Shown: positions 25,403 to 33,295 of the stretch, piece by piece
Layout: the number at the start of each line of letters is the position of its first letter
How positions within the stretch are numbered: the stretch's first letter is position 1
NCBI GenBank assembly: GCA_964580575.1
Contig: CAZOLJ010000043.1
Location: 1 to 40,168 of the forward strand
DNA: 40,168 nucleotides
Direction of reading: 5' to 3'
Source: CAVPDE01 sp964580575
GTDB taxonomy: Bacteria; Desulfobacterota; DSM-4660; Desulfatiglandales; HGW-15
Made by a program: the position numbers and the translations under genes
Notes under the pieces: model-generated
Seen by the model: the letters and a program-made list of their open reading frames with translations, nothing else
Told to the model about the DNA's origin: nothing
Databases searched by the model: none

Positions 25403-28400
25403 TCAAGCGGCAATCATCACACACTGGGATGTCTTGCCGTCAATTTTCAAAAGGAACGGCCGGTCCAAACGCACGTGCCTCAAGAACTGTGTTTCTTGAA
25501 CGGCACGAAAAGATCGAATCCATTCCCAATTAAAGCGGTCTTCTGCACCTTCGGTAACCGTCACGTAGTGAATGCCCAGAGAGGTGATGTTCTGAAAAAA
25601 GTGGGTCCCCTGAGAGGGATCCGCCTTGAGCAAAGCGCTTCTGAGTTCAAGGATGGCACCTACGCCCGATATGTCGTGCCACTGAACAGGGATTCCGAGC
25701 CATCGGTCCGCACTCCCCCACCTTCCGGGCCCTACCAGCAAATAGGGCCGTTTTTCTTTGACGAGCTCCGCGTTGAGGCGGCCGATTTCCTTAGCCATGG
25801 CCACGGTGGACTCGGGTTTGAAGTCCTCGGGTTTGACATAGACGATGTCGCTTATCTCATGGTTCCTGCCGTTTCCCAGGGCCTGGGTAGAAAAACAGAA
25901 AGCCTTTTGCACGTCCTGGGCCGTGATCTTCACGTCTAGGGTCTCGAGATCCGCGACCATGGGTCTCATCTGAAGGAAGAAGAAGCTGCTCTTTTGTGCC
26001 GGGTCAGGGCTGAGAGTGGCCGAGAACTCGATTTCCACAGGGCAGCCCATGGCTCTCCGCCCGAGATCCAGGAAGTCGCTCAGCAGGGAAGGGAGGGGAA
26101 AGGCGTTGTACTTAAGGATCTGGGCAAAGGTCAGAATCTTGGGCCCTTTTAAGTATCCTGAATCCCGGATTCGGTGTTCATCGGGAATGTAGGTGCTTGC
26201 AAGGGCTCTGACAGGGAACTCTTCTTCGGCTTCATCCACCTCTCTTCGTTCGAGATTGGAATACCGGTGAAAGGTCAAGTCCTCCGGATAGCTTCTGATT
26301 TTCAAAGCGTAGAAATACCGCTGGGCATTGGACAGGATGTCGTCCACTGTGGAAAACTGGGGCATGGACGTGGGGTGCCTGGGAGAAAAGCGGAGGGCCC
26401 GTTCCCCTTCCACCACCGTCTTGCCAAGGCCGAGAGCGATATAAGCAATCCCCTCCTCACGCTTCATGGGCGGGATGGGATAGAAGTTGTGAGACTGGGC
26501 AACCCCGGAGATGGCGGGGTAATAATAGTCCCCGTATTCCTCGCCTGTGAGCTTCTGGACGATGACCGCCATGGCTTCTTCCTGGGGTCGGTTGGAGGTG
26601 TGGCGGGCGAATGCCTTGGGGCTTTCATAATAGGTCGACGCATAGACCAGCTTGACCGCTTTGACCAGATGTTTGAGCCGGACCGACGGATCAGGATGAT
26701 TGTTGGGAATCATGTAAGTCTGGTAAAGCCCGGCATAGGGTTGAAACTGAGCGTCCTCCAGGGAGCTGGAAGAGCGAATGGACAGAGGAACCTTGATCTG
26801 AGACAGGTAGAAGGCGAGCTCCCGGACCAGCCAATCCGGCATCTCCGCGTGCAAAAAAGCATCCGTGATCTGCTGGTCCGGTGCCTCTTCAACGGCGAAA
26901 TGCTGGAGGCGGTTCTTGGAAATGAAGGATTCGAACCCGTCGGTGCTGATCACCAGGGTCCTGGGAATTTCAATGTGGATGCCCTTGTACTTTTCATGAA
27001 TCGCCGGATCCTCCTGGAGAAGGGCCGACATGAACGCAAGACTTCGTGCCTTTCCTCCGAGGGACCCCTGACCGATCTTGACGAAATCGCTCACATCCGG
27101 GTCGAAGGAGGAGGTGTTGAACTGGGCAACCACCCCTTTTTGCCGCCACCGTCGCAATCCGTGGAGGTTTGAAACAATGTATTGACGCATCTCCTCGGCA
27201 CTGGAGAATTCAGATGCTTGGACGGCCCGGAAGGCGGAAGCGAGGCCGATTTCAGAGCGGGCCATGAGCCAGTTCGAGAAATGGTTGCGCCTTGCATGGA
27301 ACCATAGAGATTCCTCGGGAATGAGCGCCACTTTTTCCTCGAGTTCCCGGAGGTTCGATGCCCGGTCCACTTCCGTACCGTCGGGCATGCGGAAAACGAA
27401 GTGGCCGAATCCGAGATGACTCAGAAAGAAGTGGTGGATCTCTGAAAGCAGATTCGGCGAGTTCTTGTCAAGAAAGACAGCCGGAATCTTTGCTGCCTTT
27501 TCCCGGTTTCCGGATTCCGAGCTCATGAGCAGCAGGGGAAGATCCGGGATGTCCTTTCGCATCTGGGAAAGAAGCGAGTATCCGGCCTCATCCTCCAGTT
27601 TTTGGCCCTTGGGCAGGCGGGAGTCGGACATGACCCCGAAGAGGTAAGGCTGGTAGCGCTCGTAGAGCGCCAGGGCCTCTTCGTAGTTCACGGCCAGGAG
27701 GATCTTGGGCCTTGCCCGCATGGTGAGAAGCCGGTGTTCTTCATTGAGCCCCACTTCCAGGACCGCCTGAGTCTGCTTCACCACTTCCTGGTAGATCAAG
27801 GGAAGAAAAGAGGAATAGTAAAGCGGGGAGTCCTCCACCAGGAGAAGGACGCGGACATTGGCCTTTTTGGTGTCGAAATCCACGTTGAGGCGATCTTCTG
27901 CATTCTTGACCAGGGCCAGAAGAAAATCAGGAACCCCGGACCAGATGAAGACCTTGTCAATGCCCTGGCCGTTCTTGTTCTCGAATTGGGGAGAGATCCC
28001 TCTCAGGGTTTGAGCCAGGAGAATCACAGGAAGGTCGGGTTTGATTTTCTTGATGGCCCTGCCCAGGGAATAGGCATCCAGTTCCTCAAGATGGGGTGTG
28101 GTAATGACCATGTCGAACTTCTTCTCGTTGAGATATTCGAGGGCCGCGTAGGCGGAAGAAGTTCGGGTCACCCTGGGAGGCTGACTGAGATTCAGGCCTC
28201 GATACTCGTTGATGATCCTTGAAGCAAGCCGTCCGTCTTCTTCCATCACGTAGGCGTCGTAGGGGCTTGAGACCAGCAGGATCTCGCGGATCTTGTTGGC
28301 CATCAGCTCGTGAAACACCTTGAACCGAGCATAGAACTCAGTAGGTAACGGCGCGCTCGTCAATGCTTTACCTGCTCCAGGGTTGGAGAATCTCTCCCGG

Positions 28401-28405
28401 GACAA
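25403..28405 (-). CDS. Double receiver plus PEP-synthase-type ATP-grasp protein
   Basis: The 1000-residue product has two receiver-like domains and then a PPDK/PEP-synthase N-terminal ATP-grasp domain (about 440-835). The ATP-grasp domain shows G-S-L-G-G-K-A-R-S-L-A and S-I-R-S-S-S-S-L-E-D-A. The first receiver (about 40-160) has Thr where the phospho-Asp should be (V-I-T-T-P-H). The second (about 185-325) is complete: Glu191/Asp192, Asp261 in V-M-S-D-S-R-L-P, and Lys314. The swivelling His and the PEP-binding barrel are absent, so it cannot be a normal PEP synthase. The start is uncertain: TTG 28405 after GGGGGAAG fits the promoter at 28432; TTG 28363 is an alternative. Position between gdhA and a glutamate-synthase-like gene suggests a nitrogen or carbon switch. 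Confidence 0.8.
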   Translation of the reverse strand: MSRERFSNPGAGKALTSAPLPTEFYARFKVFHELMANKIREILLVSSPYDAYVMEEDGRLASRIINEYRGLNLSQPPRVTRTSSAYAALEYLNEKKFDMVITTPHLEELDAYSLGRAIKKIKPDLPVILLAQTLRGISPQFENKNGQGIDKVFIWSGVPDFLLALVKNAEDRLNVDFDTKKANVRVLLLVEDSPLYYSSFLPLIYQEVVKQTQAVLEVGLNEEHRLLTMRARPKILLAVNYEEALALYERYQPYLFGVMSDSRLPKGQKLEDEAGYSLLSQMRKDIPDLPLLLMSSESGNREKAAKIPAVFLDKNSPNLLSEIHHFFLSHLGFGHFVFRMPDGTEVDRASNLRELEEKVALIPEESLWFHARRNHFSNWLMARSEIGLASAFRAVQASEFSSAEEMRQYIVSNLHGLRRWRQKGVVAQFNTSSFDPDVSDFVKIGQGSLGGKARSLAFMSALLQEDPAIHEKYKGIHIEIPRTLVISTDGFESFISKNRLQHFAVEEAPDQQITDAFLHAEMPDWLVRELAFYLSQIKVPLSIRSSSSLEDAQFQPYAGLYQTYMIPNNHPDPSVRLKHLVKAVKLVYASTYYESPKAFARHTSNRPQEEAMAVIVQKLTGEEYGDYYYPAISGVAQSHNFYPIPPMKREEGIAYIALGLGKTVVEGERALRFSPRHPTSMPQFSTVDDILSNAQRYFYALKIRSYPEDLTFHRYSNLERREVDEAEEEFPVRALASTYIPDEHRIRDSGYLKGPKILTFAQILKYNAFPLPSLLSDFLDLGRRAMGCPVEIEFSATLSPDPAQKSSFFFLQMRPMVADLETLDVKITAQDVQKAFCFSTQALGNGRNHEISDIVYVKPEDFKPESTVAMAKEIGRLNAELVKEKRPYLLVGPGRWGSADRWLGIPVQWHDISGVGAILELRSALLKADPSQGTHFFQNITSLGIHYVTVTEGAEDRFNWEWIRSFRAVQETQFLRHVRLDRPFLLKIDGKTSQCVMIAA

Positions 28406-28431
28406 GAGAGGGTTCTTCCCCCGGGAACGAA

Positions 28432-28460
28432 ATTATATTAAACAAGAGCAAAAAGGTCAT
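28432..28460 (-). promoter_or_regulatory. Candidate sigma-70 promoter of the REC-ATP-grasp gene
   Basis: On the minus strand ATGACC (28460-28455) and a perfect TATAAT (28437-28432) are spaced by 17 bases. The start near 28425 would leave a leader of about 20 bases to the TTG at 28405. It suggests this gene and gdhA can be transcribed independently of the attenuated gene upstream. Confidence 0.5.
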
Positions 28461-28489
28461 GGAAAAAGGGACCCCCGATCCAACAGCGA

Positions 28490-30073
28490 TCAGGAGTCTA
28501 TGATTTGCAGGGCCTCCTCTCTATAGGCCTCCATGACGTAGGGAATGCCGGTCACCTTGGCGCACTCCTCGGTGAGGGACATCAAGTCCTTCCTGTTAAT
28601 GTAACGGACCTGCCAGCTTCTCGCGCCGGCCATGAGCTGCTGGAGCCCGACCTTGATCTTGTCCACGGCGCTGAAAATGCCGACGGCGCCCAAGGGAAGC
28701 TTCTCCACCTCGGCTCCGTACTTTTCCTTGAGGACCTCGTAGTTCATGAAGATTTCTTCCTTGGTGGAGCCATATCTCGAAACCGTGTTGGGAAGTCCTT
28801 TGTCTTCGCCTCTCAGCCATTTTTCCGCATTCTTTCCCACCATTCCGGGAATCATGAGGGCGCGGCCCATGCAAACGGCCTTGCAATAGGGAGCGCCGAG
28901 GGCGAGAGCCTTGAAGACGAGATCCTCGGAAGAAAAGCCGCCTGCAAAGGCAATGTCCGGAACCCAGTTCCCTCTTTTTGCCAGGCGCTCGCAGAGCTCA
29001 TAGGCCATGGAATGGAGGTAGATGGAGGGGACTCCCCACTCGTTCATCATTCTCCAGGGGCTCATGCCGGTTCCTCCCGGAGCGCCGTCGATGGTCAGAA
29101 GATCGATTTTCGCATCGCTCGACCACCGGATGGCCATGGCCAGTTCCCTCATGGGATAGGCCCCGGTCTTCAGAGTCACGCGCTTGGCACCCAGGCTCCT
29201 GACCCTCTCCACTTCCTTCATGAATCCTTCCTGGTCCACGAACCCGAGGCGGGAGTGGCGTTCAAATTGCTTGAGAGGGCCTGCCTTGAAAGCCGCCTGG
29301 AAAGCAGGGACTTCAGGATCAGGGGTCACGATGTAACCCCGTTTTTTCAGTTCAATCGCTCTTTCGAGAGAGTTGACTTTGATCTCTCCGCCGATGCACT
29401 TGGCTCCCTGGCCCCACTTGAGCTCCACGGTCTCCACGCCCAGCTTGTCGATGACGTATTCAGCCACCCCGTTGCGGGTGTCTTCCACGTTCATCTGGAC
29501 GAGAATGTCGCCATACCCCTCAAAGTAGCGGCGGTACTCTTTGACGCGGCGGTCCATTTCAGGGGACTTTTTCACCTTGCCCTGATTGTTGAATTCCAGC
29601 TCAGGGTCGATGCCGCAGACGTTTTCACCGCAAACCAGGCTGATGCCGCTGATCGCCGCGCCGACCGCGAAGTGTTCCCAGTTCTTGCGCGCGATTTCCG
29701 TGCTGCCCAGGGCTCCTGTGAAGATGGGAACCTTCATTTTCACCTTGTGGACGGCTCCAAAGGAAGTTTCCGTGCTGACCGCCGGAAACGTGGCCTTGTC
29801 GGGGTCCGGATCGACTCCCTTGGCTCCAAGGGCATACCCCATGATGTTGAGGTGAGAGTAGTCGACGGGGTAGTCTTTGTCTGCTCCGGCGGTGATGCTG
29901 CCAAAGGGCTGCGGATAAAGAAGCTCTCTGCCCCGGAAGGTGGCGTGGAACATGTCGCACCCTCCGCGGCACCCGTCCACACACCGGCTGCAGATGCCGG
30001 ATTGGGGGGCTACATCCCTGGAGCGATTGCTGGTTTGAACGGCTTCATTTGCATTGGGTCTCTGTAAATTCAT
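28490..30073 (-). CDS. FMN-binding glutamate-synthase-like protein with N-terminal Fe-S motif
   Basis: This 527-residue protein belongs to the glutamate synthase GltB-domain-2 family (FMN and 2-oxoglutarate binding), seen from L-L-T-I-D-G-A-P-G-G-T-G-M-S-P and the P-D-I-A-F-A-G-G-F-S-S block. The N-terminus has C-S-R-C-V-D-G-C-R-G-G-C (Cys28, 31, 35, 39), a likely Fe-S site instead of the usual internal cluster. It has no glutaminase domain, so it would use ammonia or an external amidotransferase. ATG 30073 follows AGGAGGAGG. The upstream leader carries a terminator and ANTAR-type hairpins, see 30099-30165. The physiological product, glutamate, is inferred. Confidence 0.85.
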   Translation of the reverse strand: MNLQRPNANEAVQTSNRSRDVAPQSGICSRCVDGCRGGCDMFHATFRGRELLYPQPFGSITAGADKDYPVDYSHLNIMGYALGAKGVDPDPDKATFPAVSTETSFGAVHKVKMKVPIFTGALGSTEIARKNWEHFAVGAAISGISLVCGENVCGIDPELEFNNQGKVKKSPEMDRRVKEYRRYFEGYGDILVQMNVEDTRNGVAEYVIDKLGVETVELKWGQGAKCIGGEIKVNSLERAIELKKRGYIVTPDPEVPAFQAAFKAGPLKQFERHSRLGFVDQEGFMKEVERVRSLGAKRVTLKTGAYPMRELAMAIRWSSDAKIDLLTIDGAPGGTGMSPWRMMNEWGVPSIYLHSMAYELCERLAKRGNWVPDIAFAGGFSSEDLVFKALALGAPYCKAVCMGRALMIPGMVGKNAEKWLRGEDKGLPNTVSRYGSTKEEIFMNYEVLKEKYGAEVEKLPLGAVGIFSAVDKIKVGLQQLMAGARSWQVRYINRKDLMSLTEECAKVTGIPYVMEAYREEALQIIDS

Positions 30074-30098
30074 AAAGGTCCTCCTCCTGAATAGGGAT

Positions 30099-30134
30099 AA
30101 AAAAAGCGCCACCCTCTGAAGAGGGGTAGACGCC
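30099..30134 (-). terminator. Leader attenuator terminator of the glutamate-synthase-like gene
   Basis: On the minus strand the RNA reads GGCGUCUACCCCUC-UUCA-GAGGGUGGCGC followed by seven U. The stem has about eleven pairs with two single bulges. It ends only about 25 bases before the ATG at 30073, downstream of the promoter at 30207, so it must be read through for expression. Its left arm overlaps the second hexaloop hairpin (30126-30144), so the two folds exclude each other. Confidence 0.85.
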
Positions 30135-30165
30135 TTTGTCTTACGCAACCGTGAGTCTTTACACG
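30126..30165 (-). ncRNA. Candidate ANTAR-type dual-hexaloop antiterminator RNA
   Basis: Two small hairpins occur in order. P1 (30165-30150): CGUG-U-AAAGAC-U-CACG, a four-pair stem with hexaloop AAAGAC. P2 (30144-30126): GUAAGAC-AAAGGC-GUCUAC, a six-pair stem with one bulged A and hexaloop AAAGGC. Both loops have A at position 1 and G at position 4, the published hallmark of RNA bound by ANTAR domains. P2 shares GGCGUCUAC with the terminator's left arm. A competing perfect hairpin UACACG-ACGA-CGUGUA (30175-30160) would block P1. The neighbouring gene encodes a GAF-ANTAR protein. Confidence 0.78.
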
Positions 30166-30206
30166 TCGTCGTGTAGAGATTTTATCAGAACTGAAGGTAT
30201 TCGGCC

Positions 30207-30235
30207 TTTCTAAGCCGAGCTAGTAGGGATGTCAA
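30207..30235 (-). promoter_or_regulatory. Sigma-70 promoter of the attenuated leader
   Basis: On the minus strand TTGACA (30235-30230) and TAGAAA (30212-30207) are spaced by exactly 17 bases. The start near 30200 gives a leader of about 127 bases with the ANTAR-type hairpins and terminator before the ATG at 30073. It lies downstream of the ANTAR gene stop (30293), so the leader is independently transcribed. Confidence 0.72.
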
Positions 30236-30292
30236 GAGATTTGTTGGGGAGTTGGGGAGACAGGGCGGGGGAGAGGGTGGACTAACGGGGTT

Positions 30293-31003
30293 TCAGATCT
30301 CCTCGGAGAGCAGAATGGCCTCGGCCACGTGGCGCATGGATTTCCGGGAGTCCATGCTCCGTTTCTGGATCCATCGGTACGCCTGTTCCACGGTCATGGA
30401 GCGGCGGCGCATCAAGACCTCTTTGGCCCGCTCCACAAGTTTTCTGGTTTCGAGCTCTTCCTGGATCACCTTGGTCTTCACCATCAGTTCCGTGTTGAAA
30501 ATCGCCACGGCCGCCTGATTGGCCACGGTCTTGATCAGATTGACTTCCATTTCCGAGAAGTCGTGGGGCATGGCCGTGAAACAGTTCAGGACGCCCATCA
30601 CCTTCCCTTCCTTGATGGTCATAGGAACGCTGACCATAGAGACGAGACCCAGCTTCCTGGCCATCTCCTTCTCTTTGAACAAGGGCTCCTTGAGCACATT
30701 CTTGATGATCAGAGCCTGATTGTGGGCGGCCACATAACCCACCACGCCCTCATTCATGTTCAGGGATCGGTCTTTGACGTAATCGGGATCAATGGCCTGT
30801 GTGGCTTTGAGCCTTATTTTTCCGGGAGTTTCGGTTTCATCGATCAACCACAGAGAGCAGATCTCCACTCCGGTCACCTTGGCGGTGACCATGACGATGA
30901 GCTTCAGGATATCCTCCAGATACAGATCGGAGGTAATGGCCTGGCTGATATCCATCAGGGCCTTGATGTACTTGTCGTAAGTTTCAGGAGGTGTACGTTC
31001 CAT
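30293..31003 (-). CDS. GAF-ANTAR RNA-binding antiterminator
   Basis: The 236-residue product has a GAF domain (about 10-165, with V-C-S-L-W-L-like strand I-C-S-L-W-L-I-D and G-V-V-G-Y-V-A), a short coiled-coil helix, and a C-terminal ANTAR domain (about 180-236). The ANTAR domain shows E-L-E-T-R-K-L-V-E-R-A-K-E-V-L-M and A-Y-R-W-I-Q. ANTAR domains bind paired hexaloop hairpins and stop terminator formation. There is no receiver domain, so the GAF ligand, not phosphorylation, is the probable signal. ATG 31003 follows AAAGGAGAAG, 12 bases after the aminopeptidase stop. Its obvious target is the leader immediately downstream (30126-30165); this is inference from position and RNA shape. Confidence 0.9.
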   Translation of the reverse strand: MERTPPETYDKYIKALMDISQAITSDLYLEDILKLIVMVTAKVTGVEICSLWLIDETETPGKIRLKATQAIDPDYVKDRSLNMNEGVVGYVAAHNQALIIKNVLKEPLFKEKEMARKLGLVSMVSVPMTIKEGKVMGVLNCFTAMPHDFSEMEVNLIKTVANQAAVAIFNTELMVKTKVIQEELETRKLVERAKEVLMRRRSMTVEQAYRWIQKRSMDSRKSMRHVAEAILLSEEI

Positions 31004-31015
31004 GCCACTTCTCCT

Positions 31016-32170
31016 TTACAGCATCTGCGCCTGAAAAGCCATTTCTTTTGACCCAGGTCGCTCCCTGGGAATTTGAGAAGAAACTTCGTTGTTCCGGGTC
31101 GTCTGCAGGCTTACCCATTCGCGGGTTTTGTCCATGAGGTTGCCCTTCTCTTTGGATAATCCCTGAAAGAAAAAAAGGAGTTCCCTGATGGAGTTTCCTT
31201 GTTGGGCCAGAACCGTTTCAAACAGAACGTAGTGGCGATGGTAGAGGCCGACGGACATCAAGTAGGCATTGTTGAGCCCTGGTTGGCCGAAGTTTTCAAA
31301 GCGCCGAGTCCGCATCAGGTCCCTGACTCCATTAAATTTTCCCATGTGCCGCGCAAAGACCTTCTCTCTCTCAGAGAGCTTCAGGCCATAGGGCTGTTGT
31401 GCTTCCTTGTACAGGGCATCGAGTTCAGAGAGGAGGGAGACCAGAAAGGAGGAGAAAAGCACTTCATCCCTGATCGAATCCCTTGCTTCCAGGGCCGCCG
31501 GATGCAAAGGGCCGAACGTTTTCTCGATGAAAAGGAGGGCACCCCTTTTACCGATCAGCTGAGCCAGACCTTCGTTGAACTCGCCCTGGCCCTTGACATA
31601 GAGGGTGGTGTGGGTCATCTCGTGGAGAATCGTCTCAACGAGGTTCAGGTCAGAGCCCTGGATCAGGTTCAGCGTGAGGGGATCTTTAAACCATCCGAGC
31701 GTGCTGTAGGCCTCTGCTCTTCCGACAAAGGTGTCAAGGTCCTCCGCCAGGAGCCGGTCCCTTTCCCTTCTGGCTGCTTCCAGATCAAAGAACCCCAGGT
31801 AGGGGACATGCCCTGCCACCGGAAACCACCAGGTCTTCAGGGCCAGCTTGTCCTTTGGAGAGGCGGACACCGTATAAACAGGAGACTGCTCCTTCAAGTT
31901 GATGGTTTCGTAGTTGTCGGATTTCTTGAGGCCCAACTCGTTTTCTCCAAACTCTTTGATGCGGGAGACCAGAGAAAGACGTTTTTTTTCAGCCTGAGAC
32001 AAGGAGTCCTGCTGAAGGACCTCTTCCACAGGTACCGCATGATAGAGAAATCGAAACTGGCCTGCTGCCGCGTGAAAGAGGTAGCTCACCTGGCAACCGG
32101 AGGTTAGGAAAAGGACAGCAAGGAGAATCAGAAAGGTTTGGGGTGTGCCGGGGATCTTGCGTATCCTCAC
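31016..32170 (-). CDS. Putative zinc aminopeptidase lipoprotein (COG4324)
   Basis: The 384-residue product has a signal peptide with lipobox T-S-G-C. It also has a metalloprotease motif H-E-M-T-H, with downstream E-F-N-E-G-L-A as the third-ligand region. It fits the putative aminopeptidase family DUF2265/COG4324. I set the start at GTG 32170, which gives a normal signal peptide and has AAAGGA ten bases upstream. A longer frame to 32308 would translate repeat sequence. The start codon lies in the 3' arm of a perfect hairpin (32168-32192). The ANTAR gene follows 12 bases later, so they may share a transcript. Confidence 0.78.
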   Translation of the reverse strand: MRIRKIPGTPQTFLILLAVLFLTSGCQVSYLFHAAAGQFRFLYHAVPVEEVLQQDSLSQAEKKRLSLVSRIKEFGENELGLKKSDNYETINLKEQSPVYTVSASPKDKLALKTWWFPVAGHVPYLGFFDLEAARRERDRLLAEDLDTFVGRAEAYSTLGWFKDPLTLNLIQGSDLNLVETILHEMTHTTLYVKGQGEFNEGLAQLIGKRGALLFIEKTFGPLHPAALEARDSIRDEVLFSSFLVSLLSELDALYKEAQQPYGLKLSEREKVFARHMGKFNGVRDLMRTRRFENFGQPGLNNAYLMSVGLYHRHYVLFETVLAQQGNSIRELLFFFQGLSKEKGNLMDKTREWVSLQTTRNNEVSSQIPRERPGSKEMAFQAQML

Positions 32171-32192
32171 GGACAAAGTTCCTTTGTCCGTG
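32168..32192 (-). promoter_or_regulatory. Hairpin covering the aminopeptidase ribosome site and start
   Basis: CACGGACAAAG (32168-32178), three bases, CTTTGTCCGTG (32182-32192) form a perfect 11-bp inverted repeat. In the mRNA the GTG start is the end of the right arm and the ribosome site overlaps the loop, so the hairpin would hide both. The CGGACAA word recurs at 32230-32236 and, inverted, at 32262-32268, giving alternative pairings. Confidence 0.6.
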
Positions 32193-32227
32193 CCACCCAT
32201 CCCCTGCGAATCGCTCTCTCGCGGTGC

Positions 32228-32270
32228 CACGGACAAACGGTTATCCGCCTTCGACGGAGGGTTGTCCGTG
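32228..32270. repeat. Second CGGACAA inverted repeat
   Basis: CACGGACAA (32228-32236) and TTGTCCGTG (32262-32270) are inverted copies of the word also used at 32168-32192. The four copies can fold in several exclusive ways in the leader of the aminopeptidase mRNA. Confidence 0.6.
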
Positions 32271-32332
32271 TACCGTTTGAAGTTTGATGGCCCTTGATTG
32301 GTGGTCATGGGATCGGCTTCAGCTCTTTTGAA

Positions 32333-32362
32333 TTGACAGAAGGGCAGCTTTTGTCCTAAACT
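32333..32362 (+). promoter_or_regulatory. Candidate promoter of the MBL-fold gene
   Basis: TTGACA (32333-32338) and TAAACT (32357-32362) are spaced by 18 bases. The start near 32370 would give a leader of about 75 bases to the ATG at 32446. The -10 box is weak. Confidence 0.4.
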
Positions 32363-32375
32363 GCTATCACTTCGA

Positions 32376-32404
32376 ATTTAAACACATTCTTGGCGGGCTG
32401 TCTA
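32376..32404 (-). promoter_or_regulatory. Candidate promoter of the aminopeptidase gene
   Basis: On the minus strand TAGACA (32404-32399) and TTAAAT (32381-32376) are spaced by 17 bases, giving a start near 32369. The leader would be about 200 bases and would contain all four CGGACAA copies. Confidence 0.35.
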
Positions 32405-32445
32405 TTCCAAAGAAGCCTGAATCACGTTGTCCCAGGGAAGGGCTT

Positions 32446-33291
32446 ATGAGAATCAAGTTTTGGGGCACCCGCGGCTCCATTGCGGTTCCGGGTAAAGACA
32501 CCATTCTTTACGGTGGAAACACCACATGCCTTGAAATCACGCTGGAGAGCGGACGCGTCATCATCATTGATGCCGGGACAGGGATCAGGCCTCTTGGCGA
32601 CAATTTGTCAGCCGAGAGTGAAACTCTCGATGTTCATCTTCTCATCACTCATATCCACTGGGATCATGTTCTTGGCTTTCCTTACTTCGGTCCCCTTTAC
32701 AAATCCTCGACTCACCTGAGAATCGACGGCTACCCCACCTGCATGAACGGTCTCAAGAACACCTTTGACAACAAAATGAGGGATGGCTTTTTCCCGGTCA
32801 AGTTCGCGGACCTCAAAGCCAAAATCACTTACCTGGATCAATTGCGCCACGGGGACCTTGAGGTGGATGGTGCGGTAATCAGTGCTGCACCCCTCCATCA
32901 TCCTCAGGGTGGATTTGCATTCCGGTTCAAAGAAGGCCGCAAGGTTTTCGTTTTTATGACGGATAACGAACTCCGGGAGGATCGGTGGAAGGGGAGGACC
33001 CCGAAGGATTATATCAAGTTCTGCAAGGACGCGGACATCCTGGTCCATGACTCTCAGTTTACCCCTGGGGAAATTGAAGAGCGCCGTGATTGGGGCCACT
33101 CGGACTACGGAGCCGCTTTCGCTATGGCCGATAAAGCCAACGTGAAAAGACTTGTTCTCACCCATCACGATCCTGCCAGAACCGATCTCCAGGTGACGGA
33201 CCTGGCGGCGGAGTGCAAAGCTCTAGCCAGGGCAAAGGGCTCCGGCATGGTGATTGAAGCGGCTATGGAAATGAGCGAACTGGAGCTTTAG
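32446..33291 (+). CDS. Metallo-beta-lactamase-fold hydrolase
   Basis: The 281-residue product starts M-R-I-K-F-W-G-T-R-G-S and has the dinuclear metal motif T-H-I-H-W-D-H (H69, H71, D73, H74), with later ligands in A-P-L-H-H-P, V-H-D-S-Q-F and L-T-H-H-D-P. This G-T-R-G-S group is related to cyclic-nucleotide phosphodiesterase and RNase Z-like MBL proteins. It is cytosolic, with no signal peptide. A cyclic-nucleotide phosphodiesterase role would fit the two cNMP-binding proteins in the window, but this is speculation. The hypothetical gene follows four bases later. Confidence 0.85.
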   Translation: MRIKFWGTRGSIAVPGKDTILYGGNTTCLEITLESGRVIIIDAGTGIRPLGDNLSAESETLDVHLLITHIHWDHVLGFPYFGPLYKSSTHLRIDGYPTCMNGLKNTFDNKMRDGFFPVKFADLKAKITYLDQLRHGDLEVDGAVISAAPLHHPQGGFAFRFKEGRKVFVFMTDNELREDRWKGRTPKDYIKFCKDADILVHDSQFTPGEIEERRDWGHSDYGAAFAMADKANVKRLVLTHHDPARTDLQVTDLAAECKALARAKGSGMVIEAAMEMSELEL

Positions 33292-33295
33292 TTAC

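Noticed and set aside
26174..27172. 332-codon frame opposite the REC-ATP-grasp gene
   Set aside because: Same reason: antisense shadow of a recognised gene.
28505..30067. Long open frame on the plus strand opposite the glutamate-synthase-like gene
   Set aside because: It mirrors a real conserved gene; its protein has no domain pattern and its codon use is that of an antisense frame.
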